In this document: positions 20,282 to 29,054 of the stretch, one piece after another | Layout of the letters: each line of letters starts with the position of its first letter | How positions within the stretch are numbered: the first letter of the stretch is position 1 | Assembly (NCBI GenBank): GCA_031406795.1 | Contig: JANOHV010000107.1 | Coordinates: 1 to 45,667 of the forward strand | Source of the DNA: DATDCY01 sp031406795 [NCBI: Candidatus Rokuibacteriota bacterium] | GTDB taxonomy: Bacteria > JAUVQV01 | Length of the DNA: 45,667 nt | Direction: 5' to 3' | Notes under the pieces: generated by a model | Told to the model about the DNA's origin: nothing | Seen by the model: only the letters and a program-made list of their open reading frames with translations | Database searches by the model: none | Made by a program: the position numbers and the translations under genes

Positions 20282-21621
20282 TAGATCGTCTCCGTGCCCA
20301 GGCGGATCGGCCAGAGGGCGCCGACCTGCTCGTAGAACCGCTCGAGGGGCAGCTTCGTCTTCAGCACGCAGTTGAAGAAGTTGTATTTCGCCAGATCGCG
20401 ATCGACGATCTCCGCGGCGACCTCCCGGTGAAACGCGGTCCCCGGCATCGGCGTGAGGATGGTGTAGCCGGCGAAGGCGACGGTGTGCTGGGCGGCGTAT
20501 TCGGCCAGGTCGGCGAACTGCTCCTCGCCGTAGTCCGGCCGGACGATGTAGTTGCCGCGAAGCATGACCCCGTTGTCGTGGAAGACCTTGATCGCCTCGC
20601 CGATGAGATCGGCCTTCAGGTTCTTGCCGTACCGCCGCAACTCTTCGCGATCCGGCGACTCGAAGCCGGTGATCACCACCCGCAGCCCGCCCTTCGCCAG
20701 CAGCGCGATGAGGTCCGGGTTGTTGGCCGCGGTGTCGGCTCGGATATCCATCACGAAGGTCTTGCTGATCCCCTCGGCGGCGATGCGCTCGAAGAGGCGG
20801 CGCGCGAAGCCGAGGTCGACGAGCGTATTGGCGTCGGCGAAGCGCACGACCTCGTACTCCTCGAGCGTCTTGAGCTCCGCGATCACGCTCTCCACCTCCC
20901 GCTGGTGGTACGCGCCACCGTACTGCGGCCAGATGGAGCAGAAGGAGCACCGATAGGGGCAGCCGAGCGACGTGAAGACATAGGTGGAGGGCCCGCTCGC
21001 GCGGCCGACGACGTAGGTCGAGAGCCAGGGCTTCAACAGCGAGCGGTCGGGTGCGATGAAATCGCTCCCGGCCGAGTCGCAGGCCGGCGCGGCACCAGTC
21101 GGCCGCAACCCACCCGCCGCGCGCAGCAGCAGGCCGCCGATCCCCTTCAGGGGCCGGCCCGCCTCCAGCGCGTCGGCGAGCTCGCGAAAGACGTGCGCTC
21201 CCGGGCCGGGGATGACGACGTCCACGGCGGGGTCGTCGAAATCCCCGGGGCACAGCGTGCAGTGCAGGCCGCCCGCGACCGTGACGATTTCCGGATCGAA
21301 GGCCTTGACTGCCCGCAGGATCGCCAGGCCGGCCGGGTGCTCGGACGCGATGAAGGTCAGGCCCACCAGCGCGGGGCGCTCCCGCTCGAGCCAGACGCGG
21401 ATCAATTCCGCGGGCGGAGCGGCCGCGGGGTCCAGGTCGTAAACCCCCTTCATCTCGCAGAGGGCGACCTCGTGGCGGCCGCGCACCGCGGCGACGAGGG
21501 TCAGCAGCCCGAGCGGCGGCCCGATGAGCCGGCGGTGAATGAAGCGCTTCGCGTGCTCCGGCGCGTGGTCGAAGATGGCGTTGTGGGGCGAACGCGGCGG
21601 GTTGACGAGCAGGATCTTCAC
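20281..21621 (-). CDS. B12-binding-type radical SAM enzyme (arm B)
   Basis: 446 aa. The N-terminal 150 residues are the cobalamin-binding-type Rossmann domain (MKILLVNPPRSP start, GPPLGLLTLVAAV, VVIPGPGAHVF). The radical SAM cysteines are Cys221, 225 and 228 (CPYRCSFC). The start is GTG at 21621, overlapping by 4 nt (GTGA) with the enoyl-CoA hydratase gene. It is the last gene of arm B. It is related in plan to the arm A enzyme but with different detail, so the two probably do different steps. Such enzymes in lipid-type loci are candidates for C-C bond formation or methylation on saturated or polyene chains (inference). Confidence 0.9.
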   Translation of the reverse strand: MKILLVNPPRSPHNAIFDHAPEHAKRFIHRRLIGPPLGLLTLVAAVRGRHEVALCEMKGVYDLDPAAAPPAELIRVWLERERPALVGLTFIASEHPAGLAILRAVKAFDPEIVTVAGGLHCTLCPGDFDDPAVDVVIPGPGAHVFRELADALEAGRPLKGIGGLLLRAAGGLRPTGAAPACDSAGSDFIAPDRSLLKPWLSTYVVGRASGPSTYVFTSLGCPYRCSFCSIWPQYGGAYHQREVESVIAELKTLEEYEVVRFADANTLVDLGFARRLFERIAAEGISKTFVMDIRADTAANNPDLIALLAKGGLRVVITGFESPDREELRRYGKNLKADLIGEAIKVFHDNGVMLRGNYIVRPDYGEEQFADLAEYAAQHTVAFAGYTILTPMPGTAFHREVAAEIVDRDLAKYNFFNCVLKTKLPLERFYEQVGALWPIRLGTETI

Positions 21622-22283
21622 GCCGCGACCCGCTCGACGAGCCGCCGCGCGGCATCAAGCAGCTCGCGGCGGCCGACGACCGCATCCACGAGCCCGATCT
21701 CGAGCGCCTCCGCGGCGTCCACGAGGCGCCCCGAGAGCAGCAGTTCGACCGCGCGTCCCCGGCCCGCGAGCAGCGGCAGGCGCACCGTGCCGCCGCAGCC
21801 GGGCATCAGGTCGAAGGTGGTCTCCGGCAGCGCGAACACGGCGTTCGCGGCGGCGACTCGCCACCGGCAGGCCAGCGCGAGCTCGAGACCGCTGCCGAGG
21901 CAGCAGCCGCCGACGGCCGCCACGGTGGGGTACGGCAGCTCGGCCAGGGCCTGAAAACATCTCGTCGCGGCCAGAAGCGCCTGCCCGTCGAGGACCGGCT
22001 GCGCATCGACGAGCCCCGCCTTCAGCGCGCCGACGTCGGCCCCGGAGGAGAAGTGGCGGCCCGCGCCGTGGACCACGAGCCCGCGCGCCGGAAGATCTTT
22101 GAGCGTCCCGACCAGCGCGTCGAGGCGGCCGAAGAAGTCCCGGCCCATCTCGTTGCGCGGCGGCGCGTCGAGTACGAGGCGGGCGATCCCCCCGTCCGGC
22201 TCGACGACGAGTCGCAGCTCCCCCTCGCCCGAATGGGGCGCGACCCCGGGAAAGGCCGGCGACGGGCGGCCCTCACTCCCCAC
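21618..22283 (-). CDS. Enoyl-CoA hydratase/isomerase family protein (copy 1)
   Basis: Crotonase-fold enzyme, 221 aa (slightly short). The oxyanion-hole segment RHFSSGADV (76-84) and the two catalytic glutamates are kept: Glu134 in GSGLELALAC and Glu154 in ALPETTFDLMPGCGG. It should hydrate, dehydrate or isomerise a double bond in a thioester-bound acyl chain. The GTG start at 22283 overlaps the end of copy 2 by 11 nt; its own stop overlaps the radical SAM gene. Tandem crotonases beside an ACP/ketosynthase system suggest control of double-bond position rather than fatty-acid degradation. Confidence 0.88.
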   Translation of the reverse strand: MGSEGRPSPAFPGVAPHSGEGELRLVVEPDGGIARLVLDAPPRNEMGRDFFGRLDALVGTLKDLPARGLVVHGAGRHFSSGADVGALKAGLVDAQPVLDGQALLAATRCFQALAELPYPTVAAVGGCCLGSGLELALACRWRVAAANAVFALPETTFDLMPGCGGTVRLPLLAGRGRAVELLLSGRLVDAAEALEIGLVDAVVGRRELLDAARRLVERVAA

Positions 22284-22986
22284 GTGCCACCTTCATGAAC
22301 AGTTCCGTCTCGCGCCGCAACGCCTCCGCGAGCGGCAGCCGCCGGGCGTTGTTGAGGGATTCCATGACGGCGCGGACTTGCAGCAGGGTGCGTTTGCCCA
22401 CCAGCTCGCGGAGGTACTCCCGGGCGTTTTGCTCCAGCGCGGCCGCGGGACAGACGCGATCCACGATGCCCAGACCGTGGGCCTCCGCCGCGCCGATCAT
22501 GCGGCCGGAAAGCAGCAGGTCGACGGCGGCCCGCCGTGTGGCGACACCGTCGAGGAAGAGCGGCCCGCCGAAGCCGGGGATCAGTCCCAGCTCGACCTCG
22601 GGGAAGCCGAAGAGGCTGCTGGAGGCGGCGAAGCGGAAGTGACAGCACAGCGCGATCTCGAGACCGGCGCCGAGGCAGCCGCCACGGACCAGAGCGAGCA
22701 CGGGGATCGGCGCTTCGGCGATCAGGGCGAGCAACTCCTTCCCGCGGTCCAACTCCTGCTGGAAAGCCGGGGTCCGCAGCTGGGCCCGCAGCCGCTCCGG
22801 GTCGGCCCCGTGCGAGAAGTGCCGCCCGTCGCCCTGGAGAATCAGCGCCTTCTGCCCCGGGTGGTTCAGCACCTTCTCCAGCTGCGCCCGCTCGGCGAAT
22901 CGCGGCTCCTCGAGGGTATTGCGCGGCGGGTTCGACAGCACCAGCGTCCCGATGTCATCCGCGCCCGGGGTGAAAACGACCTTCAT
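22273..22986 (-). CDS. Enoyl-CoA hydratase/isomerase family protein (copy 2)
   Basis: Crotonase-fold enzyme, 237 aa from the ATG at 22986 (MKVVFTPGADDIG), which shares ATGA with the upstream dehydrogenase. Key residues: RHFSHGADPE (55-64), Glu110 (GAGLEIALCC) and Glu130 (FGFPEVELGLIPGFGG); the usual GGTQRL is replaced by GGPLFL. Copies 1 and 2 share the same layout (NPPRN or APPRN near the start), so they probably come from duplication, now with separate tasks. Confidence 0.88.
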   Translation of the reverse strand: MKVVFTPGADDIGTLVLSNPPRNTLEEPRFAERAQLEKVLNHPGQKALILQGDGRHFSHGADPERLRAQLRTPAFQQELDRGKELLALIAEAPIPVLALVRGGCLGAGLEIALCCHFRFAASSSLFGFPEVELGLIPGFGGPLFLDGVATRRAAVDLLLSGRMIGAAEAHGLGIVDRVCPAAALEQNAREYLRELVGKRTLLQVRAVMESLNNARRLPLAEALRRETELFMKVARGE

Positions 22987-24104
22987 GGCGCCACCGTCCT
23001 CGATCGCGTCCCCGGCTCGAAGTACGAACGGCCGCTCGCGCGGCAGAGGCGGGCCAGCTGACCGATCCCGCCGGTTTCCCGGAGGCGGCGGCGCTCCTCG
23101 TCGGCCGGGACCGCGGTCGCGAAGAGCGACGAGAAGGCCAGATCGAGGCTGTCGGCGGCGATGTCGCCGGATTCGATCGCCCGAAAGCAGGTGTGGGCGG
23201 CGAGCGCGCGGAAATCGGCGGCCAGGGCTTCGGCGTCCTCGCGCGTACGATCGCCGGCCGCCCACGGGAGCGGCGCGCCGCAGAGAAAACCGTCGCGGTT
23301 CTTCCGGCCGCGCTTGCCGGCCGCGACCAGCTCCTGGAGTGTTTCGTCCAGTTCGGCGTAATTCCGGCCCTCGTCGGGCGAGAGCCGGCGGCGGTAGTTC
23401 GCGACGGCGGCCGCGATCACCTCCAACCCCACGGCGTCCATCAGGGCGAGCTGCCCGAACGGCACGAGCGGCGTGATCGAAGCGCGGTCGACGATCGCCG
23501 GCGCCCAGCCGGCGCGCAGCGCGCGCACCGCCTCGGCCTGGAGCGGCAGCAGCAGCCGGTTGACGGCGAAAGCGTTCGAGGGACTCTGGAGGATCGCGTG
23601 CAACCCGGCGCCCCGGAGCAGTTCCAGCAGCGCCCCCGCGTCGCGGTCGTCGGCCGCGGGAGGGATGACCGCCTCGACGAGCCGGGTCATCTCCAGCGGG
23701 AAGAAGCAGTGCGCGCCGAGACAACGCGGGTGGATCTCCCCCGGCAGAATCGACGAGGAGACCGAGGCGAGCGGCGCCTGTGCCGCGAGCAGCGGCGCAA
23801 CGCGGCGAAAGACCTCCCGCTTCAGGGCGACGTCCTCGCCGACCGCCTCGAGGAAGAGATCCGCGGCGGGCATCCCGACCGCGCCCGCTTCGTCGAAGAG
23901 CAGTACCCGCGCCGCGTCCGCGCCGTCGCCGCCCGGATCGGCTCCCTCCAGGCGCCGCTGCTCGCGCGCGATGCGCCGGGCGAACTCGTCGCGGCGGCCC
24001 GGGTCGGCGCAGAGCCAGGTCACCCGCCAGCCGCGCCGCAGAAAGTACTGGCCGCAGTCCAGGCCCATCTTGCCGGTGCCGGCGAGCAGCAGGTGCCGCT
24101 TCAA
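22983..24104 (-). CDS. 3-hydroxyacyl-CoA dehydrogenase family protein
   Basis: NAD-dependent oxidoreductase of the HAD/HbdH family, 373 aa. The Rossmann motif is LAGTGKMG (7-14). The catalytic His132 (GAHCFFPLEM, the family's HFFNP-type motif) and Glu144 (RLVEAVIPP) are present, and a C-terminal helical domain (PFGQLALMDAVGLEV, RNRDGFL-like GRKNRDGFL) follows. The frame is open upstream to 24200, but family similarity starts at TTG 24104, which overlaps the FabD stop as TTGA. It would reduce a 3-ketoacyl thioester or oxidise a 3-hydroxyacyl one; an HAD-type enzyme instead of a second FabG is unusual in a type II locus. Confidence 0.85.
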   Translation of the reverse strand: MKRHLLLAGTGKMGLDCGQYFLRRGWRVTWLCADPGRRDEFARRIAREQRRLEGADPGGDGADAARVLLFDEAGAVGMPAADLFLEAVGEDVALKREVFRRVAPLLAAQAPLASVSSSILPGEIHPRCLGAHCFFPLEMTRLVEAVIPPAADDRDAGALLELLRGAGLHAILQSPSNAFAVNRLLLPLQAEAVRALRAGWAPAIVDRASITPLVPFGQLALMDAVGLEVIAAAVANYRRRLSPDEGRNYAELDETLQELVAAGKRGRKNRDGFLCGAPLPWAAGDRTREDAEALAADFRALAAHTCFRAIESGDIAADSLDLAFSSLFATAVPADEERRRLRETGGIGQLARLCRASGRSYFEPGTRSRTVAP

Positions 24105-25048
24105 ATGCGCAGCTTCCAGGCCGAGGTCTTCGTGTTCACATGCTTCGGCGCTCCCGGAATGAACGAGGCGTGCTGGGTCAGCGAGATCCCGGGCCCGCAC
24201 TCCACCGCCACCGCGACGCCGAGCGCCGCCAGTCGTTCCACGACCTTCTGCCAGCGGATGGGCGTCGAGATGTTGCAGGCGGTGTACTCGAGCAGTTCCG
24301 CGGGGTCCTGCAGCAGCGCCTGGTCGATCGAGGAGACGAGGGGACAGCAGGGAGCGCTCCAGGCCAGGCTGCCGAGATAGGCGCGGAAGCGATCGGTCGC
24401 CGCGCCCAGATAGCCGGGGTGGTGGTACGGCAGGTCGACGTCCAGCAACACGGCCTTGAAGGCGCCCTCGCGTCTGGCCACTTCGAGGAAGGTCTCGAGA
24501 TCGGCGACGCGCCCCGAGAGGACCGTGGCGGTGTCGTTGTTGACGTTGGCCCGCGCGAGCCCGAGGTGCGCGGGATCGGCCAGCAGGCCCGCGATCTCCT
24601 CGGCGCGCATGCCGATGACGACGGCCATGCCGAGGCTCCCGGGGGGGCAGGCCTCCCGCACGAGGGCGCGCGCCCTCGTCACCATCGCCAGCCCGTCGCC
24701 GAAGCGGACGGCCCCGGTGACGGCCAGGGCGGCGTACAGGCCGAGACTGTGGCCGGCGACGTACGAGGGTTCCAGATCGTACTGCCGGTACACGGTGGCC
24801 ACGGCGCAGTCGAAGGCGTACGTGAACAGCTCCTCCGCGAGCGGGGAGGGTCGCCCGGCGGGCGGGCCGCCCGACCGGCGGGCCAGGGTCGGGTGGGGAT
24901 CCTCCCCCGCGAACGCCAGCGCCTCCTCCAGCAGCGGCTGCATTACCGCCCGGTGCCGCTGGAGAAACTCGCCCTCGTGCCCGCTCGGGGTGACTCCCAC
25001 CCCGGGAAAGACGAACGCGGCCTTCCCCTGCGTCTTCAGGTCCGGCAT
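24101..25048 (-). CDS. FabD-like malonyl-CoA:ACP transacylase family protein
   Basis: 315 aa, acyltransferase fold. The nucleophile elbow is GHSLGLYAAL (99-108, Ser101) and the catalytic His is His209 or His210 (LPYHHPGY); an Arg in TRARALVREA (about 125-133) is in the place that binds the malonyl carboxylate. An AANVNNDTATVLSG-type strand (here RANVNNDTATVLSG) and a C-terminal VECGPG are also typical. It should load malonyl (or another extender) on the pathway ACP. The ATG at 25048 overlaps the KASIII-like gene by 13 nt. Confidence 0.88.
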   Translation of the reverse strand: MPDLKTQGKAAFVFPGVGVTPSGHEGEFLQRHRAVMQPLLEEALAFAGEDPHPTLARRSGGPPAGRPSPLAEELFTYAFDCAVATVYRQYDLEPSYVAGHSLGLYAALAVTGAVRFGDGLAMVTRARALVREACPPGSLGMAVVIGMRAEEIAGLLADPAHLGLARANVNNDTATVLSGRVADLETFLEVARREGAFKAVLLDVDLPYHHPGYLGAATDRFRAYLGSLAWSAPCCPLVSSIDQALLQDPAELLEYTACNISTPIRWQKVVERLAALGVAVAVECGPGISLTQHASFIPGAPKHVNTKTSAWKLRI

Positions 25049-26178
25049 CGCAGCGCGTACCCGGCCTGCATGAACTTGCTGACCTCGGTCACGAAACTCA
25101 CGATCCGCTCCCCCGGAGCCAGGCGCTCCGACCTGACGATCCGGTCCAGACCGATGAACGCCATCGGCGGACCGCAGTAGCCGAGCTCGCTCAGGTGCGC
25201 GGCGAAGCTCTCGCGCCTGATGCCGATCGCCGCGCACTCCTCGAGAACGGAATCGACGATGTGTTTCGCGGGGAGGTTGACCTGGAAGAACCTGATCGTT
25301 TCCGGCGCGAGGCCGCCGCGGGCGAGCATCCGCTGCAGGCCGTGGAGAAAAACCGACCCACCCTCCTCCTGGAAGACGCCGGTCGCGAGCGCATTGCGGA
25401 AATTCTGGCGCAGGTGGTGCCGCGCCTCCTCGTACTCCTGGCGCGGGTTCATCCAGAGCGCCGGGCGGCGGTTGAACATCAGCGAAGGGCGCCGGCCCCC
25501 GATCGATTCGATGTAGGTCTGCTCGACCTCGAGCGCGGCGGCGCACGCGGGGTCCGTCGTGAGCACGAGCGCCCCGGCCCCGTCGCAGAGGAACCAGCGC
25601 AGAAACAGGGACTCCTTGTCCACGAGCGCCTGGTTGTAGTACTCGGCGCGCAGTTCGGAGGAGGAGACGCTCGCCGAGACGACCAGGGCGGTGCGGTAGT
25701 CCCCGGCAGCCAGGAGCCGGTGAGCGAGATGCAACGCCTTGTAGGCGGAGGTGCAGTTCGCGTGGATGGAAAACTCGGCGCAGGCGTCGATGCCGAGCGC
25801 CTCCTGGATGCGCACCGACGCGGTCGGCATCTGGTCCTGGTGCGCCGAGCCGTAGCAGATCAGCTCGATCTCCCCGGGCGCGATCCCCGCGGCCTCCAGC
25901 GCGGCGCGGGCGGCCTTGGTCGCCATCGTCACGTTGTCGTCGGTGGACTCCCGGGTCAGCGGGTCGATGGCATAGTGAACGTACGCGATGTCGAGCAGCT
26001 CCCGCATGACCGGCGCGGTGTTGGCGATCCAGCGGCGGATCTTCGGCGGGGCCTCGGTGAGTTCGCCGAGCACCTCGCCGCTGCGTTCGAACGGGATCGG
26101 CTCCCCGGGCAGGTACGCCCCCGTCCCGGCGAGATACACCGGCCTTGAGTTTGCATTGTTCCGTTCTGTAGTGATCAT
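25036..26178 (-). CDS. KASIII (FabH)-like condensing or acyl-transfer enzyme with altered active site
   Basis: Thiolase-fold protein, 380 aa from the ATG at 26178. The nucleophile is Cys142 (SIHANCTSAYKAL). The usual FabH His and Asn are not where expected: the HQAN motif reads FFQVN (297-301), with a His at 306 (PAKHI), and the NTSAAS motif reads YCGPPM (334-339). By eye this suggests a non-decarboxylating or acyl-transfer member (such as CerJ-like enzymes) or a ketosynthase using a displaced His. It lies between FabD-like and FabF-like genes. It could choose the starter unit or release the product. Confidence 0.8.
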   Translation of the reverse strand: MITTERNNANSRPVYLAGTGAYLPGEPIPFERSGEVLGELTEAPPKIRRWIANTAPVMRELLDIAYVHYAIDPLTRESTDDNVTMATKAARAALEAAGIAPGEIELICYGSAHQDQMPTASVRIQEALGIDACAEFSIHANCTSAYKALHLAHRLLAAGDYRTALVVSASVSSSELRAEYYNQALVDKESLFLRWFLCDGAGALVLTTDPACAAALEVEQTYIESIGGRRPSLMFNRRPALWMNPRQEYEEARHHLRQNFRNALATGVFQEEGGSVFLHGLQRMLARGGLAPETIRFFQVNLPAKHIVDSVLEECAAIGIRRESFAAHLSELGYCGPPMAFIGLDRIVRSERLAPGERIVSFVTEVSKFMQAGYALRCRT

Positions 26179-26304
26179 TGTTCTGTACCCGAATGAAGAG
26201 GACGCAGAATCGAGCCGAGACAAGGCGCGCGACGAAGCGAATGCCGAGACGGGCTGGTGCCCGTCGCAGGCAGGCGCGAGGAGCGCAACGCAGTCGCAGG
26301 CCGA
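26179..26304. repeat. Intercistronic region with hairpin, possible dispersed repeat
   Basis: The only large gap inside arm B's core operon. It holds a 7-bp hairpin GACGGGC/GCCCGTC (26248-26254, 26259-26265) and a run of short GCG-rich steps (GACAAGGCGCGCGACGAAG, GGCGCGAGGAGCGCAACG). This looks like inserted repeat DNA rather than a gene. I cannot confirm other copies in the window. Confidence 0.4.
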
Positions 26305-27528
26305 TTATGCGCCATCGTCTTTGGTGAAGATTGCCACGCCGTTGTGGCCGCCGAAGGCAAAGGAGTTCGACATCACGTTCCGCAGCGCCTGTCGCCGCGG
26401 GGCATTCGGCACGAAATCCAGGTCCAGCTCCGGGTCCGGGTCGGTGAGGTGCCAGGTCGGCGGGATCACGCCTTCGACGAGGGCTTTGCAGCAGATCACC
26501 GCTTCGACGCCGGCGGCGCCGGCGAGGCAATGACCGGTGAGGCTCTTCGTGGAGGAGACGGCGACGCGTCGGGCCGCGGCGCCGAACACGGCATGGATGG
26601 CCTGCGTCTCGTACAGATCGTTGATGCGCGTCGAGGTCCCGTGCGCGTTGATGTAGTCGATGTCCTCGGGCGCGAGGCCGGCGTTCTCCAGCGAGCGGCG
26701 CATGCACGTCGCCATGCCGACCCCGCCGGGCTGTGGCGAGAGAATGTTGTAGGCCTCGGAGCTGAGCCCCGGGGGCAGCAGCAGGGCGTGGACCCGCGCC
26801 CCGCGCCGGAGCGCGGCATCCCGAGATTCGAGCACCAGCACGCCGCCGCCCTCGCCGATGACGAAACCGCTGCGCTGCCGGTCGAAGGGGCGCGAGGCGG
26901 TGGCCATCTCCCCCGGCTCCTCCGCGAGGGCCATCAGCGAGGAGAAGCCCTGGACGTCGAGGCGGTTCAACGAGGAGTCCGCAGCGCCGGTGACCACGGC
27001 GTCGGCCTGCCCCGAGGCGATCAGCCAGTGCGCGGCCGCCAGTGCGTACGCCCCGGAGGAGCAGGCGGTCCCGACGACGAACGACGGTCCGCCGTACTTG
27101 AACTTCAGGCTGACCCAGGCCGCCGGCGAGTTCGACATCCCGCGCAGGATCCGGTGCTGGTCGATCCCTTCGGCGGCCTCGCTGTAGCCCGTCCCTGTCG
27201 TGCCGAGCACCACGCCGACCCGGCTGCGGTCGACGCCGGCGGCCTCCAGGCCCGCGTCGGCGATCGCCATCTGCGCCGTCGCCAGCGCGATCATCGTCCC
27301 GCGCGTCATCTGGTCGCGGCTGCGCTTCATGATCTGCCGCGCGAACAGCTCGTCGGCGCCATCCGGCAGCTCGACACCGAAGGGGGTCGGCAGGCCGGCG
27401 GGATCGAATAGCGTGAAGCGCCGGACGGTATCCCCGCCGGCAAGCAGCCCGGCCCAGCAGGTCGGGAGATCGAGGCCGAGGCCGGTCATCAGGCCGAGCC
27501 CGGTCACCACGACGGGGCGGGTGTTCAC
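26305..27528 (-). CDS. FabF-type beta-ketoacyl-ACP synthase
   Basis: 407 aa elongating ketosynthase. The Cys-His-His triad is complete: Cys156 (VVGTACSSGA), His296 (NAHGTST) and His333 (LTGHCLAGAAG), plus the C-terminal NSFAFGGHN motif. It should condense malonyl-ACP with the growing chain. The start is GTG at 27528, overlapping (GTGA) the FAD oxidoreductase. As a pathway copy next to CrtI-like and ACP genes it is the best anchor for searching similar loci. No chain-length-factor partner is found nearby, so it probably acts as a homodimer. Confidence 0.94.
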   Translation of the reverse strand: MNTRPVVVTGLGLMTGLGLDLPTCWAGLLAGGDTVRRFTLFDPAGLPTPFGVELPDGADELFARQIMKRSRDQMTRGTMIALATAQMAIADAGLEAAGVDRSRVGVVLGTTGTGYSEAAEGIDQHRILRGMSNSPAAWVSLKFKYGGPSFVVGTACSSGAYALAAAHWLIASGQADAVVTGAADSSLNRLDVQGFSSLMALAEEPGEMATASRPFDRQRSGFVIGEGGGVLVLESRDAALRRGARVHALLLPPGLSSEAYNILSPQPGGVGMATCMRRSLENAGLAPEDIDYINAHGTSTRINDLYETQAIHAVFGAAARRVAVSSTKSLTGHCLAGAAGVEAVICCKALVEGVIPPTWHLTDPDPELDLDFVPNAPRRQALRNVMSNSFAFGGHNGVAIFTKDDGA

Positions 27529-29018
27529 CCGATCTCCCTAGCGGTCTTCTCGGCGGCGGCCACGCCGGCCTTGACGGTCTGCAGGAACCCGCCCATCTTG
27601 TCGCTCCAGGCCGAGGCGAGCGCGAGGCGTCCGATCGGCAGTCTGGCGGCCGACAGCAGCGGCCGGTGCACCCCCATCCGGCACGCGAATCCGAGGATCG
27701 CACCAGCGGGGTTGCCGGTGTAACGGCGCATCGTGCGGGGCGTCGCGAGGTCCGTCACGCGCACGTGCGCCCCCAACCCGGGATAGAGCGCCTCGAGCTG
27801 CGCGAGCAGGGCGGTGACGGTCTGCTGCTTCGCGCGGCGGTACTCCGGCTCGTCCAGGGCGATCCAGGCCTCCGCGTCGGTGCCCGCGGCCACGACCACC
27901 GTCGAGCGCTCCGGCGCGGCGATCCCCGGCTCGGTCAGGGCATGGGCCGTGACGGAGAAGCCCTCGACGGTGCGCCTGCCCCGCTGGCGCTTCATGCAGG
28001 CGTCGATGTCGGCGTCGGGAAACACCAGCGTCAGGTGCCGGTCGATCCCCACGTCCCGGGGCGCGCAGTCGATGCCGAGGCTCAGCACGAGCACCGAGAG
28101 CGACGGGCTCAGCTTCTCCAGGCCCGCGAGCCACGACGCGGGGAAGTGCTCGTCCCCGATCAGCTCGTGCGTCAGGGTCGGCAGGCTGACGCCCGCGACC
28201 ACGGCCGCCGCGGGGTAGACCTTCCCGGCCGCACTCTGCACGGAGACGGCACTGCGGCCCGAAACATTGATGCGCGCGACGGGGCAGCGGCAGACGACTT
28301 CGCCGCCGAGTTCGAGCAGGCGCCGCTCCAGCGCGCGGCTCAGGCTCTGTCCGCCGCCGGCGATCGTGCACAGCCCGCCGCCGAAGAGCACGTGGAACAT
28401 CATCATGAAGTTGACGGCGGGAAACTCGTCGGCGGGAATCCCCATGAAGACCGAGCACTGGAAGAGCAGCGCCGCCAGCCGGGGATCGCGGACGAAACGC
28501 GCGAGGTAGTCCCGGGTCGAAGTCGCGGAGTGCTTGAGGAAGGCGGGGAGCCGCGGCAGGAACAGCGGCACCGAACGCCACTTGCTCACGTCCGCGTCGA
28601 AAAGCGGCGCATAGACGCCGACGTGCGTTTCGAGGTCGCTGCGGAAGCGGCGCAGCCCCTCGCGTTCGTCGGGGAACTCCGCGGCGAGGCGCTCGAAGAT
28701 TTCCGCGTACCGGTTGGGCAGCGAGAAATCAAAGTCGCCAAGACGGACCCGGAACCCCTCCCGCAGCGGCAGGAACCGCACCGCGTCCGCGAGACCGAGG
28801 CCGTCGGCAAGGCGGCGGAACTCCTGCCCCGCGCCGCCGGCGGCGGTGACGTGCAGGGCCGGGTCGAAGACCCAGCCCTGACGGGAGAAGGAGACCGCGT
28901 AGCCGCCGACGTGGGGCTGCGCCTCGAGAAGCGTGACGGCGATCTTTCGTTGCGCCAGCGCCACGGCGGCGCTCAGGCCGCCGAGCCCGCCGCCGACGAC
29001 GACCACCCGCTTCGTCAC
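27525..29018 (-). CDS. CrtI/phytoene-desaturase-like FAD oxidoreductase
   Basis: 497 aa. The FAD-binding Rossmann motif is VVVGGGLGGLSAAVAL (start, 5-20), and the second dinucleotide motif is VGGYAVSF; GGGQSLSRAL (about 220) and the C-terminal DKMGGFLQTVKAG are family features of carotenoid-desaturase-like (CrtI/RetSat) enzymes. No carotenoid synthase gene is near, so the substrate is likely a chain made by the neighbouring ACP/ketosynthase system; desaturation or isomerisation to give conjugated or cyclised chains is the inference. GTG start at 29018. Confidence 0.88.
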   Translation of the reverse strand: MTKRVVVVGGGLGGLSAAVALAQRKIAVTLLEAQPHVGGYAVSFSRQGWVFDPALHVTAAGGAGQEFRRLADGLGLADAVRFLPLREGFRVRLGDFDFSLPNRYAEIFERLAAEFPDEREGLRRFRSDLETHVGVYAPLFDADVSKWRSVPLFLPRLPAFLKHSATSTRDYLARFVRDPRLAALLFQCSVFMGIPADEFPAVNFMMMFHVLFGGGLCTIAGGGQSLSRALERRLLELGGEVVCRCPVARINVSGRSAVSVQSAAGKVYPAAAVVAGVSLPTLTHELIGDEHFPASWLAGLEKLSPSLSVLVLSLGIDCAPRDVGIDRHLTLVFPDADIDACMKRQRGRRTVEGFSVTAHALTEPGIAAPERSTVVVAAGTDAEAWIALDEPEYRRAKQQTVTALLAQLEALYPGLGAHVRVTDLATPRTMRRYTGNPAGAILGFACRMGVHRPLLSAARLPIGRLALASAWSDKMGGFLQTVKAGVAAAEKTAREIG

Positions 29019-29054
29019 CGCTCACCGTGCGGTTGCCGCGCGGGCAGCACCCGG

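Noticed and set aside
20204-21685. Long minus-strand frame overlapping the arm B radical SAM gene
   Set aside because: Arg/Gly-rich shadow frame without motifs; the adjacent frame has the full radical SAM protein.
25049-27703. Upstream in-frame extension of the FabD-like gene giving a protein of 1200 residues
   Set aside because: It runs through the KASIII-like and FabF genes in the wrong frame; the FabD fold starts at 25048.
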